From: Pseudomonas serbica
GTDB taxonomy: Bacteria; Pseudomonadota; Gammaproteobacteria; Pseudomonadales; Pseudomonadaceae
Direction: 5' to 3'
NCBI RefSeq assembly: GCF_028823535.1
Contig: NZ_JAQIYM010000018.1
Span: 55,905 to 119,904, forward strand
Length of the DNA stretch: 64,000 nucleotides
Both the position numbers and the translations under genes were made by a program. Below are positions 24,936 through 33,253 of the stretch, one piece after another. Below the pieces are notes generated by a model. That model was not told the DNA's origin. It ran no database searches and worked only from the letters and a program-made list of their open reading frames with translations. Each line of letters starts with the position of its first letter. Position 1 is the first letter of the stretch.

Positions 24936-26102
24936 ATGAACCCGTTCCAGTTTTATTTCCCCACGACCTTGAAGAGCGGCAACGGCCTGGTGCGTCAGGC
25001 CGGCGCATTGCTCAAGCCCCATGTTCGAAAAAAACTGCTGGTGGTCACCGACGAAGGCCTGATGGCATCGGGCGTCATGGAAAGTTTTTTCGCCTCGCTG
25101 GCCGACAGTGACATTGGCTACGAAGTGTTCGCCGGGGTCGAACCGAATCCCACCACGGATGTGCTGGAACGTGCCGTCGCCTTCCTGAAGAACCACGATT
25201 GCGACTCGGTGATCGGCGTCGGTGGCGGCAGCAGCATCGACACCGCCAAGGGTGTCGCGGCCATGGCCACCAACCCAGGCAACATTCTCGACTACGAAGG
25301 CTACGACAAACTACTGCACCCGCCGCTGCCGATCTTTGCCATTCCAACCACCTCGGGCACCGGTAGCGAGTGTACGGCTTCCACGGTGTTCACCAACACC
25401 AGGACACTGTTCAAGACGGTGATCATCAGCCCGGCATTGTTCCCCAAACTGGCGATTCTCGACGCCGAACTGACCCTCAAGCTGCCGCCGTCGATCACCG
25501 CCGCCACCGGCATGGATGCCCTGACTCACGCCATCGAATCCTACGTTTCGAAGCAGGCCAACCCGATCAGCCAGGCCTTGGCCCTGCATGCGATCAAGTT
25601 GATTTGCACGCACCTGCCCAAGGCGTTTTTCAGCGGCTCGGACCTGCACGCGCGGGAGCAGATGCTACTCGCTTCGTTCCTCGCCGGAGTCGCGTTCGCC
25701 CAATCGAAACTGGGCAACGTCCATGCGATTTCCCACACCTTCGGCGGCGTGTTCAACATCCCCCACGGCATCGCCAACGCCACGCTGCTGCCTTACGTAA
25801 TCGAATACAACCTGCCGGCCTGCCCGGAGTTGTTCCGCGACATCGCCATCGCCATGGGCGAAGACGTCAATGGCCTGAGCACTGCCAGTGCCGGGCGCAA
25901 GGTGGTGGAGCACGTGATGGCGCTGAACGAGGCCATTGGCATCCCGGACAACATCAAGGACCTGGGCGTGGACCTGGACTACATGCCGCAAATGGTCAGC
26001 GACTCGATGCGCAGCGGCAACGTGCTGGTCAACCCGCGCCTGACCAACGCTGCCGATGTCGAGCGAATCATCAGCAACGCCTTCCACGGCATTCATTCCT
26101 GA
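24936..26102 (+). CDS. Iron-containing alcohol dehydrogenase
   Basis: A 388-residue group III dehydrogenase. The NAD(P) motif GVGGGSSIDTAKG is near 87-99, and the metal ligands fit DALTHAIESYVS plus HAISHTFGGVFNIPHG. Start ATG 24936 has CGGAGG seven bases upstream; a longer open frame starting at 24033 is the antisense of the SDR and was discarded. It forms an operon with the NIPSNAP gene 12 bases downstream. In this cluster it may oxidise an alcohol or hydroxy acid, possibly before or after the FAD oxidase. Confidence 0.93.
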   Translation: MNPFQFYFPTTLKSGNGLVRQAGALLKPHVRKKLLVVTDEGLMASGVMESFFASLADSDIGYEVFAGVEPNPTTDVLERAVAFLKNHDCDSVIGVGGGSSIDTAKGVAAMATNPGNILDYEGYDKLLHPPLPIFAIPTTSGTGSECTASTVFTNTRTLFKTVIISPALFPKLAILDAELTLKLPPSITAATGMDALTHAIESYVSKQANPISQALALHAIKLICTHLPKAFFSGSDLHAREQMLLASFLAGVAFAQSKLGNVHAISHTFGGVFNIPHGIANATLLPYVIEYNLPACPELFRDIAIAMGEDVNGLSTASAGRKVVEHVMALNEAIGIPDNIKDLGVDLDYMPQMVSDSMRSGNVLVNPRLTNAADVERIISNAFHGIHS

Positions 26103-26114
26103 GAGACAAACCCC

Positions 26115-26429
26115 ATGTTCTACGAGATGCGCACCTACACCCTGAAGATCGGCACGATGCAGACCTACCTCAAGCACTTCGAGGAAAACGGCCTGCCGGT
26201 GATTTCCCGCTACGCCACGCTGGTGGGCTGGTGGTACAGCGAATTCGGCGAGCTGAACCAGGTGATCCACCTATGGGCCTACGAGAGCCTGGACGAGCGA
26301 ATCAACAAGCGCGCCGCGCTGTACCAGGACCCGGACTGGCTCGAAGGCTTCGTGCCCATCGCCTTCCCCATGCTGGAAAAAATGGAATCGAAGCTGCTGA
26401 TGCCGGCAGCGTTTTCACCCATCCAATAA
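26115..26429 (+). CDS. NIPSNAP family protein
   Basis: A 104-residue dimeric alpha/beta-barrel protein. It starts FYEMRTYTLKIGTMQTYLKH and has the Trp-rich GWWYSEFGELNQVIHLWAYE, the family pattern. NIPSNAP proteins often accompany dehydrogenases and oxygenases in catabolic gene sets, but the biochemical role is unknown. It lies 12 bases after the alcohol dehydrogenase stop, so the two are co-transcribed. A REPIN follows. Confidence 0.9.
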   Translation: MFYEMRTYTLKIGTMQTYLKHFEENGLPVISRYATLVGWWYSEFGELNQVIHLWAYESLDERINKRAALYQDPDWLEGFVPIAFPMLEKMESKLLMPAAFSPIQ

Positions 26430-26461
26430 TCCCTGCCCCGACCTGACAGGCAAAACGAAAA

Positions 26462-26555
26462 CCTGTAGGAGCTGGCTTGCCAGCGAAGAGAGCGTGCCAG
26501 TCGACACTAGTGTTGGCTGACAATCCGCTTTCGCTGGCAAGCCAGCTCCTACAGG
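26462..26555. repeat. REPIN (GTAGGAGCTGGCTTGCCAGC type) overlapping a gene end
   Basis: Arms CCTGTAGGAGCTGGCTTGCC (from 26462) and GGCAAGCCAGCTCCTACAGG (to 26555). The right arm supplies the TAG stop (26549-26551) of the convergent LysR gene. Confidence 0.9.
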
Positions 26556-27511
26556 TTCCGTTCAGGACATGGGTCCCGCTGCAGCTCATTGATCAGCAGG
26601 GTCGCCGCCGGGGACAGATTGGCACCGGCCCGACTGATCACGCCATAAGGCTCGATCAGCGCACGCAAGGACACCGGCAGCTTGACCAGCAGGTCGAACT
26701 GTTCGCAGAACCGGGCCACCTCCACCGGGATCACCGCGAGCAACGTCGGGTCCTGTTGCACCAGCAAAATGGTGGCGAAGGTCGACGAGGTTTCCAGTGG
26801 ATAACGCGGTATCTCCAGCCCTGCCTCGTTCATTTCCCGCTCCAGGGCCTGGCGCATCGGCATGTCCTTGGGGTAGACCACCCAACGGTAATCGCTCAAT
26901 TGCGCCAACTGCAACGACTCGGCGCGGGCCAGCGGGTGATCCTTGCTGGCGACCACGGCCAGGGGTTCTTCGCTCAATTCGATACAATCATAGGCATCCG
27001 AACGCTGGCCGACACTGGTTCGACAGATGGCCAGGTCCAGTCGCCCCTGATCCAGTAATCCGAGCAAAGTGGCGCTGGTGTTTTCCACCAGCTCCACCGA
27101 CAGCTCCGGTTGCTTGAGCCGCAACTCGGTCAGTGCCCGGGTCAGCAACGGCACCGCGCCCATGATCACTCCAACCGACAGCCGTCCGCCCTGGCCGCGC
27201 ATGATGCTGACCATTTCCTCGCGCAGATGCTCCACATCGCTGTAGATCAGCCGCGCATAACGAATCATGCAACGTCCCATTTCATTGGCCACCAGGCCTT
27301 TGGGCTGGCGATCGAATAACGGCATGCCAAGCAGCGACTCGACCTCCTGCAAGGCCTTGGTGGCGCCGGACTGGGAAATCGAAATCTGCTCGGCGGCCTT
27401 GTGCAGCGAGCCGCGGTCATCCAGCGCGATCAACAACCGCAATTGTTTGAGGCGTAGCCGCGAAGCGATGCTGCCAAGGGACGGAACCCTGTCTGTGTGT
27501 GCTCGATTCAA
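26549..27511 (-). CDS. LysR-type transcriptional regulator (GbpR/PcaQ-like)
   Basis: A 320-residue LTTR with a ~17-residue N-terminal extension before the HTH (LRLKQLRLLIALDDRG, then AAEQISISQSGATKALQEVE). The ISQSGATKAL recognition helix and the following PLFDRQPKGLVAN resemble regulators of the GbpR/PcaQ subgroup, which control sugar or aromatic catabolism. Its position at the end of the FAD oxidase, MFS, SDR, ADH and NIPSNAP cluster makes it the likely regulator. The stop codon lies in the REPIN. No operator could be assigned by eye. Confidence 0.9.
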   Translation of the reverse strand: MNRAHTDRVPSLGSIASRLRLKQLRLLIALDDRGSLHKAAEQISISQSGATKALQEVESLLGMPLFDRQPKGLVANEMGRCMIRYARLIYSDVEHLREEMVSIMRGQGGRLSVGVIMGAVPLLTRALTELRLKQPELSVELVENTSATLLGLLDQGRLDLAICRTSVGQRSDAYDCIELSEEPLAVVASKDHPLARAESLQLAQLSDYRWVVYPKDMPMRQALEREMNEAGLEIPRYPLETSSTFATILLVQQDPTLLAVIPVEVARFCEQFDLLVKLPVSLRALIEPYGVISRAGANLSPAATLLINELQRDPCPERNL

Positions 27512-27827
27512 TGTGCAGATCCATCAAGGCCCACGCCGAGCGCCGTCGACGCGGGCAAAAGGTTCGCTAGCGAACCATCAGGGTACACAGCCCTCTTGTT
27601 CGGAAACAGACAGGTACTGACAATTCAATTGTTCCGGATTTTCACGACTGGGCGAACTTCAGGCTATCCGGCCACATGCCATGAACACCTCAATTGCGGA
27701 CAACCGAGCAACTGCGGTAGCGCTAATAAAACGGCTCAAGGCATCGACTCGGGAACTCCTGACGACAGTCATGCATCCTACAGGTGTGGTACTTCCTTTT
27801 TGCATCACGCCTTCAGAGGACACCGTC
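27512..27827. other. Divergent intergenic region
   Basis: About 316 bases between the minus-strand LysR gene and the plus-strand DUF2388 gene. The frame from 27681 to 27827 is open in phase with DUF2388 but lacks coding character. No repeat, RNA gene or clear operator is seen. Confidence 0.4.
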
Positions 27828-28136
27828 ATGCGCCGTCTGATTATCATTTCTTCCCTTGCACTGTGCTTACCGTTCGGCTCCGCGATGGCCGATGTGGACG
27901 CAAAAGATGTCGCCACCTCGGCCGGGGTTTCCGCCTCGCTGTATTCGACGTTCAAGGATGACAAGCTGATGATTCCCGCGCGGGATGACGCCTCCAGCTT
28001 CGTGGCCAGTGATGGCGCGATTCGCGGCGTTTACCTGGAGCAGGTTCTGCAGCGGGTTCGCCAGGAACATCCCGACCTCAGCAGCGCCAGCGACGAAGAA
28101 CTGGCCCGCGCCATCCTTGTCCAGGAAGGCCAATAA
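27828..28136 (+). CDS. DUF2388 family secreted protein
   Basis: A 102-residue exported protein. ATG 27828 has AGAGGA eight bases upstream and opens a signal peptide (RRLIIISSLALCLPFGSAMA). The mature part fits DUF2388, a Pseudomonas family: FKDDKLMIPARDDASSFVAS, then IRGVYLEQVLQRVRQ and the C-terminal SDEELARAILV. Function unknown; these proteins are predicted periplasmic and often occur as several paralogues. A strong two-way terminator follows within ten bases. Confidence 0.88.
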   Translation: MRRLIIISSLALCLPFGSAMADVDAKDVATSAGVSASLYSTFKDDKLMIPARDDASSFVASDGAIRGVYLEQVLQRVRQEHPDLSSASDEELARAILVQEGQ

Positions 28137-28144
28137 CCGAGATC

Positions 28145-28183
28145 AAAAGATCGCAGCCTCTGGAAGCGAGGCTGCGATCTTTT
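28145..28183. terminator. Bidirectional rho-independent terminator
   Basis: Perfect 16-base arms AAAAGATCGCAGCCTC (28145-28160) and GAGGCTGCGATCTTTT (28168-28183) with a seven-base loop. Its flanking A and T runs allow termination in both directions. It separates the DUF2388 gene and the convergent SDR gene, ending 9 bases from one stop and 3 from the other. Confidence 0.9.
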
Positions 28184-28185
28184 AA

Positions 28186-28977
28186 TCAACGATAACGCGC
28201 AGCCGGCGTCGAGTTGCCAAACAACCCGGACAACACCTGGCGCTGGGCTTCATAACGAGCCCACTGCTCACCATCGTGCAAGCCCGGAAGGGTGACCACT
28301 TCCCCCTGCTCCAGCCCCACCAGCGCCGCATCGACCATGTCTTCGGCGGACATCACGATCTCCTGCGGCAGGTTCTCCACCGGGTTGCCGGCTTCGCTCC
28401 AGAAATCGGTGGCGGTCGCGCCCGGCAGTACGGCCTGAATGCGCACGCCTTTGTCGGCCAGTTCGCGGTGCATCGATTGGCTCAGGCCGAGGACAAATGC
28501 CTTGGTCCCACCGTATACGCCGTTGAGGATTTCCGGGGCAATGGCGACGATCGAGGAAATGTTGATCACTGTGCCGGCGCCCCGTGCAACGAAGCCAGGC
28601 GCCACCGCATAGGCCAGGCGTGTCAGCGCGGTGATATTAAGGGTGATCATGTCCTCCATGTCATCCACGGGGCTGCCGAGCAACGGCATGACCGCGCCGA
28701 CGCCGGCGTTGTTGACCAATAACGTGATGCTCGCGTCGCTGCGCAGGATCTGTTCGACCCGCCGCAAGCCAGCCTTGTCTTTCAGATCCGCAGCGACCAC
28801 CTCCACAGCGCGGCCGGTCTGGTCGCTCAGGCGATTGGCCAAGGTGTCGAGTTTTGCCTGGCTGCGAGCGACCAGGATCAGGTCATAACCCTGCCGGGCG
28901 AGACGATCGGCGTACACCGCGCCGATACCCGAAGAGGCGCCAGTGATCAGTGCAGTGCCTTTGGGAGAGAGAGCCAT
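28186..28977 (-). CDS. SDR family oxidoreductase
   Basis: A 263-residue short-chain dehydrogenase of the YqjQ/DltE-like subgroup: ALITGASSGIGAVYADRLAR (cofactor loop), LLVNNAGVG, NISSIVAIAP and YGGTKAFVL with the catalytic Tyr and Lys intact. The C-terminal part has HDGEQWARYEAQRQVLSG, common to this subgroup. It lies 124 bases from the divergent GlxA-type regulator, an arrangement that suggests the regulator controls it. Substrate unknown. Confidence 0.9.
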   Translation of the reverse strand: MALSPKGTALITGASSGIGAVYADRLARQGYDLILVARSQAKLDTLANRLSDQTGRAVEVVAADLKDKAGLRRVEQILRSDASITLLVNNAGVGAVMPLLGSPVDDMEDMITLNITALTRLAYAVAPGFVARGAGTVINISSIVAIAPEILNGVYGGTKAFVLGLSQSMHRELADKGVRIQAVLPGATATDFWSEAGNPVENLPQEIVMSAEDMVDAALVGLEQGEVVTLPGLHDGEQWARYEAQRQVLSGLFGNSTPAARYR

Positions 28978-29024
28978 GTTCAGTTTCCTTCACAGTGAGG
29001 CGAGACAATCGCCAGGTAGGAACC

Positions 29025-29052
29025 GTTATAAATTGACTCGCGCTAGTCTCAA
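29025..29052 (-). promoter_or_regulatory. Candidate sigma-70 promoter for the SDR gene
   Basis: On the minus strand, TTGAGA (29047-29052) and TATAAC (29025-29030) are separated by 16 bases, 47 bases upstream of the SDR start. It lies in the shared intergenic region with the divergent GlxA-type regulator. Found by eye only. Confidence 0.45.
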
Positions 29053-29101
29053 ATGACGTTTAATCTACGTTTTTCGGACATGGCGTTCTGAGGACCAGGC
29101 G

Positions 29102-30046
29102 ATGATCAGCGTGGCGTTTGTGGTTTTCGAGGGTTTCCAGTCCATGGCGCTGGCGGCCATGCCGGTGTTCGAATACGCCAACTTCAGCGCTGGCGAAGCC
29201 TTGTATGACGTGCGGGTACTGTCCGAAGACGGGTCTACCTTGCGCGCTTCCGGTGGCCTGAGTGTCGGCACCGAAGCGTTCGGTGAGCGGGTGTTCGACA
29301 CCGTGATCGTGGTGGGCGGCGACGCCATCCTCGAACAGGCACCCGAGGGCGTGCTTGACTACGTGCGGGCCAGTGCCAGGACTGCGCGCCGCACCGCCTC
29401 GATTTGCTCCGGGGCCTTTGTCATGGCCCAGGCCGGACTGCTCGAGGGCCGCCGGGCGACCACGCACTGGGCCTATGCGCGGCAACTGCAGGAACGCTTT
29501 CCAGCGATCAAGGTGGAAGCGGACCGGATCTACGTGACCGACGGTTCGATCTGGACCTCCGCCGGCATGACCGCCGGTATCGACCTGGCACTGGCCATGG
29601 TGGAAAAGGACCACGGCGCCGAACTCGCGCGCGCCGTGGCGCAGAAACTGGTGATGTACCACCGCCGCGCTGGCGGCCAGTCACAACACTCGGCGCTGCT
29701 GGAGCTGGCGCCGAAATCCGATCGCATCCAGACCGTCCTCGGCTACGCCAGGGAACACCTCGCCCAAACGTTGTCGGTTGAACAACTGGCGCAAGTGGCG
29801 CGCCTGAGCCCGCGCCAGTTCAGCCGGGCATTCCGCGCCGAAACCGGCCAGTCGCCAGCCAAAGCCATCGAAAACCTGCGCCTGGAAGCGGCACGGCAGA
29901 TGCTCGAACGTGGGCGCCTGACGCTCGAGCAGATCGCCCTGGAAACCGGTTTCCTTGATCCCCGGCGCATGCGTGAAGCCTTTCTTCGAGCGTTCGGGCA
30001 GCCGCCGCAGGTGATCAGACGCAATGCGCGGTCAGAGGTACAATGA
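29102..30046 (+). CDS. GlxA/FtrA-type AraC-family transcriptional regulator
   Basis: A 314-residue two-domain regulator. Residues 1-190 form a DJ-1/PfpI (class I amidotransferase-like) domain with the nucleophile-elbow Cys at 102 (ASICSGAFVMAQAG). Residues about 215-312 form an AraC double HTH (LSVEQLAQVARLSPRQFSR, ETGFLDPRRMREAF). Members regulate carnitine, arginine, betaine or stress genes; the ligand here is unknown. It is divergent from the SDR gene and probably regulates it. Start ATG 29102. Confidence 0.92.
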   Translation: MISVAFVVFEGFQSMALAAMPVFEYANFSAGEALYDVRVLSEDGSTLRASGGLSVGTEAFGERVFDTVIVVGGDAILEQAPEGVLDYVRASARTARRTASICSGAFVMAQAGLLEGRRATTHWAYARQLQERFPAIKVEADRIYVTDGSIWTSAGMTAGIDLALAMVEKDHGAELARAVAQKLVMYHRRAGGQSQHSALLELAPKSDRIQTVLGYAREHLAQTLSVEQLAQVARLSPRQFSRAFRAETGQSPAKAIENLRLEAARQMLERGRLTLEQIALETGFLDPRRMREAFLRAFGQPPQVIRRNARSEVQ

Positions 30047-30074
30047 AAGATGTGCTCTGAGTGGTGGAGACATC

Positions 30075-30734
30075 ATGAAAATCTCGGCCAAACTGGCATT
30101 TTTCGCCATCGTTTCTACCCTCGCCTATCTTTGGCTGGCGATTTGGGGACTGGGTGGTTTTGCAGCGTTTTTCTCCCATGCCGCCTTGGTGGTGGTTGTA
30201 CTGGCGACCCTCGCCATGGTCCTCGCTTCGCTGTTTACCGAGGTCAACTTGAGTTCCGGCGAGCGCGAGGACAGGGCCAATCGCTGGGTGCTGCCGGCCT
30301 TCGGGGTGATCGGATTGTTGAGCGGGTTCTTGCCGGCCTACACCGACCGGATCGACTTCTGGACCTTTGGTGGCGAAGGCGTACGTTGGCTCGGCGCGCT
30401 GCTGTTCATCATCGGCGGCGCCCTGCGGCTTTGGCCAGTGTTCGTGCTCGGCAAACGCTTCAGCGGGCTGGTGGCGATCCAGCCGGGCCACCGCCTGGTG
30501 ACCGACGGCATTTATCGCAAGCTGCGTAACCCCAGCTACCTGGGGATGTTGGTGATTGCCGTGGGTTGGGCCCTGGCCTTTCGCTCGGGGGTGGGGCTGT
30601 TGCTGGCGGCGTTGACGGTGATTCCGTTGATTGCACGGATCCACTCGGAAGAGGCGCTGCTACGGGCACAATTCGGTGGTGAGTATGAGGCTTATTGCGC
30701 CCGCAGCTGGCGGTTGATCCCCAGAGTTTACTGA
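30075..30734 (+). CDS. Isoprenylcysteine carboxyl methyltransferase-like membrane protein
   Basis: A 219-residue, five- or six-helix membrane protein of the ICMT/phospholipid-methyltransferase fold. The C-terminal cofactor region is intact: HRLVTDGIYRKLRNPSYLG, then IHSEEALLRAQFGGEYEAYC, the conserved RxxxEE...F..EY pattern. Bacterial members are methyltransferases of uncertain substrate. ATG 30075 with GGAG upstream. It lies 28 bases after the regulator and may be co-transcribed. A REPIN follows the stop. Confidence 0.87.
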   Translation: MKISAKLAFFAIVSTLAYLWLAIWGLGGFAAFFSHAALVVVVLATLAMVLASLFTEVNLSSGEREDRANRWVLPAFGVIGLLSGFLPAYTDRIDFWTFGGEGVRWLGALLFIIGGALRLWPVFVLGKRFSGLVAIQPGHRLVTDGIYRKLRNPSYLGMLVIAVGWALAFRSGVGLLLAALTVIPLIARIHSEEALLRAQFGGEYEAYCARSWRLIPRVY

Positions 30735-30749
30735 GACACACACATCCAC

Positions 30750-30839
30750 TGTGGGAGCGGGCTTGCTCGCGAAGGCGGTGTGTCAAACAACAAAATGGTC
30801 GACGGATACAGCGCTTTCGCGAGCAAGCCCGCTCCCACA
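30750..30839. repeat. REPIN
   Basis: Arms TGTGGGAGCGGGCTTGCTCG (from 30750) and CGAGCAAGCCCGCTCCCACA (to 30839) between two convergent genes; it ends one base before the HAD gene stop. Confidence 0.9.
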
Positions 30840-30840
30840 T

Positions 30841-31509
30841 TTAGATTTTCTGCAGCCGGATGAAACTGTCCACATCCGACCGGGCAACAACCCTGTCATA
30901 ACTGCCCAACGTCGCATGCGCCGTCACTATCGGCTGTTCATGCGCCGCCGTGACGATCAACAAATCCGCCCCCGCCGCCTCGGCCGCGAGAATGCCTACC
31001 GTCGCATCCTCGAAAACCAGGCAATGGCTGATCTCGACACCCAGCCGTTGCGCGGCCAATCGATAACCGGAAGGGTCGGGTTTGCCGGCACTGACATCTT
31101 CAGCCGTGACCATCACAGCCGGCTCGGGTATCCCCGCGGCGGCCATGCGCCGCAACGCCAACTCTCTGGGTGCAGAGGTGACGATGGCCCATTGATGAGC
31201 CGGCAAAGAGCGTAGAAATCCCGCCGCGCCAGCCACCTCCTCAACCCCGTCGACATCTTCGATTTCCGCTTGGGTGATCCACGCCGCTTGCGCCTCGGCA
31301 TCGACGCCGGGCAAGGCCAGGCGATTGATGGTATCGATGGCGCGGGCGCCGTGGATGGTGGGCAGGAAGGTCTCGACATCGACGCCATGGCGAACGGCCC
31401 ACCCTGCCCAGACTCGCTCGGCGGCGGCTATCGAGGTGAGGATGGTGCCATCCATGTCGAACAGAAAGGCACGGTACGGGACATTGAAAATGGATTCGGG
31501 AGCAGGCAA
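30841..31509 (-). CDS. HAD-IA family hydrolase (sugar phosphatase-like)
   Basis: A 222-residue haloacid dehalogenase-type phosphatase. Motif I is FLFDMDGTIL (D18 and D20), the helical cap follows (30-90), motif II is VTSAP, motif III includes AGKPDP and motif IV is VFEDATVG. The pattern and length fit sugar-phosphate phosphatases such as YfbT/HxpA. The likely start is a TTG at 31509, with AGGAAGG five bases upstream. Substrate not determined. It ends against a REPIN. Confidence 0.88.
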   Translation of the reverse strand: MPAPESIFNVPYRAFLFDMDGTILTSIAAAERVWAGWAVRHGVDVETFLPTIHGARAIDTINRLALPGVDAEAQAAWITQAEIEDVDGVEEVAGAAGFLRSLPAHQWAIVTSAPRELALRRMAAAGIPEPAVMVTAEDVSAGKPDPSGYRLAAQRLGVEISHCLVFEDATVGILAAEAAGADLLIVTAAHEQPIVTAHATLGSYDRVVARSDVDSFIRLQKI

Positions 31510-31558
31510 AGGGGCCTTCCTATCTCAAGGGTTAGCGCATTTGCTGCAATGTACACGA

Positions 31559-31966
31559 TCACATGGTGCGGCGGGATTTCAGGGCGCCATCAACACAATC
31601 AAGCAATTTCCCAATCGCCCAGGGTTTCTTGATGAACGACACTTGATGCCGAACCCCTGAGCTTTCCGGAGTTTCATAACCGGACATGATCATGAGGGGT
31701 TTGCCAGGCCAGCGATCACCGAACAGATTCGCCAGTTCGGCACCGTTGAGAGTGCCCGGCATGGTGATGTCAGTCAGCAACAACGCGACCTCCTGGGCGT
31801 GCCCCTGCAGGTACACCCACGCCTCATCCGCACTCGATTGCGCCTGCACCACATAACCTTCCTCCTGAAGAATTTCACAGAGAAATTCCAGGATCAGCGG
31901 GTCGTCTTCAACCACCAGAATCAACCCGCCAGGAAGGTGTTCGCCCGCCGTCGATACTCGACTCAT
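31559..31966 (-). CDS. Stand-alone response regulator receiver protein
   Basis: A 135-residue single receiver domain: ILVVEDDPLILEFLCEIL (acidic pair at 21-22), phosphoacceptor D66 in LLTDITMPG, and Lys113/114 in FIKKPW. There is no output domain, so it likely acts by binding a partner or as a phosphate sink, like the CheY-type or hybrid-kinase-linked receivers. ATG 31966 was chosen over a GTG at 31993. No kinase gene is adjacent; the upstream neighbour is the Mo-oxidoreductase operon on the same strand. Confidence 0.88.
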   Translation of the reverse strand: MSRVSTAGEHLPGGLILVVEDDPLILEFLCEILQEEGYVVQAQSSADEAWVYLQGHAQEVALLLTDITMPGTLNGAELANLFGDRWPGKPLMIMSGYETPESSGVRHQVSFIKKPWAIGKLLDCVDGALKSRRTM

Positions 31967-32103
31967 GACCTTGCCGCTCCCTGATCGCACCAAATAAATA
32001 CGCGGGCTTTAAATCCGCTACCTACAGGTATGAGCAACGGTATCGGCGGAAATTCATTTTTGATACTGGCGGTCGACGAAATCGGTCTTTGCGAGGCTTT
32101 GTG

Positions 32104-32134
32104 CTTGGGGGGCAAGACTCCAGCGCCCCCCAAG
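32104..32134. terminator. G/C-rich stem-loop after the MxKDx gene
   Basis: Ten-base arms CTTGGGGGGC (32104-32113) and GCCCCCCAAG (32125-32134) lie 14 bases beyond the stop of the minus-strand MxKDx gene. There is no good T run, so it may be a processing or stabilising structure instead of an intrinsic terminator. Confidence 0.45.
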
Positions 32135-32147
32135 GAAAGCATTGGCG

Positions 32148-32414
32148 TTACTGGGACATGGCGTCTTTTTTCATCGCGTCCTTGGACATGGCATCTTTTT
32201 TCATGCCGTCCTTGCTCATGGCATCCTTGGCCATCGCGTCTTTTTTCATGCCGTCCTTGCTCATGGCATCCTTGGACATCGCGTCTTTTTTCATGGCGTC
32301 TTTCGACATGGCGTCCTTGGACATCGAATCGTTGCTCATGGTGTCAGCCGCAAAAACACTGGCAGCGCCGATGGCCAGGCACATGGACAGAACGACAGTG
32401 GTCAACTTTTTCAT
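32148..32414 (-). CDS. Pentapeptide MxKDx repeat protein, exported
   Basis: An 88-residue protein with a signal peptide (KKLTTVVLSMCLAIGAASVFA, cleavage before ADTM) and a mature part consisting almost wholly of five-residue repeats M(S/K/A)KD(A/G/S), 13 or so copies, e.g. MSKDAMKKDAMSKDAMSKDG. This is the penta_MxKDx family: Met-rich, highly charged, probably disordered, role unknown. AAGGAG lies seven bases before the ATG. It is 53 bases downstream of the molybdopterin oxidoreductase and probably in the same operon. Met-rich repeats might bind copper or scavenge oxidants; that is speculation. Confidence 0.9.
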   Translation of the reverse strand: MKKLTTVVLSMCLAIGAASVFAADTMSNDSMSKDAMSKDAMKKDAMSKDAMSKDGMKKDAMAKDAMSKDGMKKDAMSKDAMKKDAMSQ

Positions 32415-32467
32415 GATGAAACTCCTTGATGCATGGGGTGTGAACGAGGGGGATTGCCGGATGCTCG

Positions 32468-33253
32468 TCAGCTGCCGCCGAACCAGTTGTAGCCCTGGTC
32501 TTCCCAGTAGCCGCCGCTGTAGGTGTTGCTGACGAAAATCGCCTGGATGTGTTTGGGGTTCTTGTAGCCGAGCTTGGTGGGCATGCGCAGCTTCATCGGG
32601 AAGCCGTATTCGCGAGGCAGCACGGCGCCGTCATAGGTCAGGGTCAACAAGGTTTGCGCATGCAGTGCGGTGGCCATGTCGATGCTGGTGTAGTAATCGT
32701 CGGCGCATTTGAAGCCGACATATTTGGCGTCGGTGTCGGCGCCAACCCGTTTGAGGAATTCGCTGAAGCGCACGCCACCCCATCGGCCGATCGCGCTCCA
32801 GCCTTCAACGCAGATATGCCGGGTGATCTGCTCCGTCTGCGCCATCGCGCGCAGCTCTTCGAGTCGCCAGCTGCGCTTGTCCGCGACCAGGCCGGTGACT
32901 TCCAGCCGATAGCCCTCCTCCTCCACCGCCGGCGCCTCGTCGATGCCATAAAAGGCATTGAAGGGAAATGGCCGGGTGATCATCGACGCCGGGTAGGTCG
33001 GGGCCATGGCGTTGGGATTGAACAGCCAGCCTTGCACCCGGTCGTTGAAGCGCGACATGGACGACAACGCGGTCTCGACGCTGTCGTTGTCGGTAAGGTT
33101 GCAACCGGACAACATGGCCACGCCGCCGAGGGTCAGGCCACGCAGCAGGAACGAGCGACGCGAGCGGTCCTCGATCTGCGGGGCGAGGATTTTCCGGGCG
33201 TCAGTGAGGATGGACGACTCGTCCAGCCCGGCCCCTTGAATGCGCTTTTTCAT
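32468..33253 (-). CDS. Tat-exported molybdopterin-dependent oxidoreductase (YedY/sulfite-oxidase fold)
   Basis: A 261-residue catalytic subunit. It has a twin-arginine signal (RSRRSFLLRGLTLGG, residues 31-45) with a Cys after it (LSGCN), and an oxidoreductase Mo-pterin domain with the metal-ligand Cys in RHICVEGWSAIGRWGG. The ending has SGGYWEDQGYNW. ATG 33253 overlaps the stop of the cytochrome b gene, its probable electron partner. It is related to MsrP/YedY but not the typical MsrPQ pair, since the partner here is a cytochrome b561-type protein. Substrate could be a sulfoxide, sulfite or another oxyanion. Confidence 0.88.
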   Translation of the reverse strand: MKKRIQGAGLDESSILTDARKILAPQIEDRSRRSFLLRGLTLGGVAMLSGCNLTDNDSVETALSSMSRFNDRVQGWLFNPNAMAPTYPASMITRPFPFNAFYGIDEAPAVEEEGYRLEVTGLVADKRSWRLEELRAMAQTEQITRHICVEGWSAIGRWGGVRFSEFLKRVGADTDAKYVGFKCADDYYTSIDMATALHAQTLLTLTYDGAVLPREYGFPMKLRMPTKLGYKNPKHIQAIFVSNTYSGGYWEDQGYNWFGGS

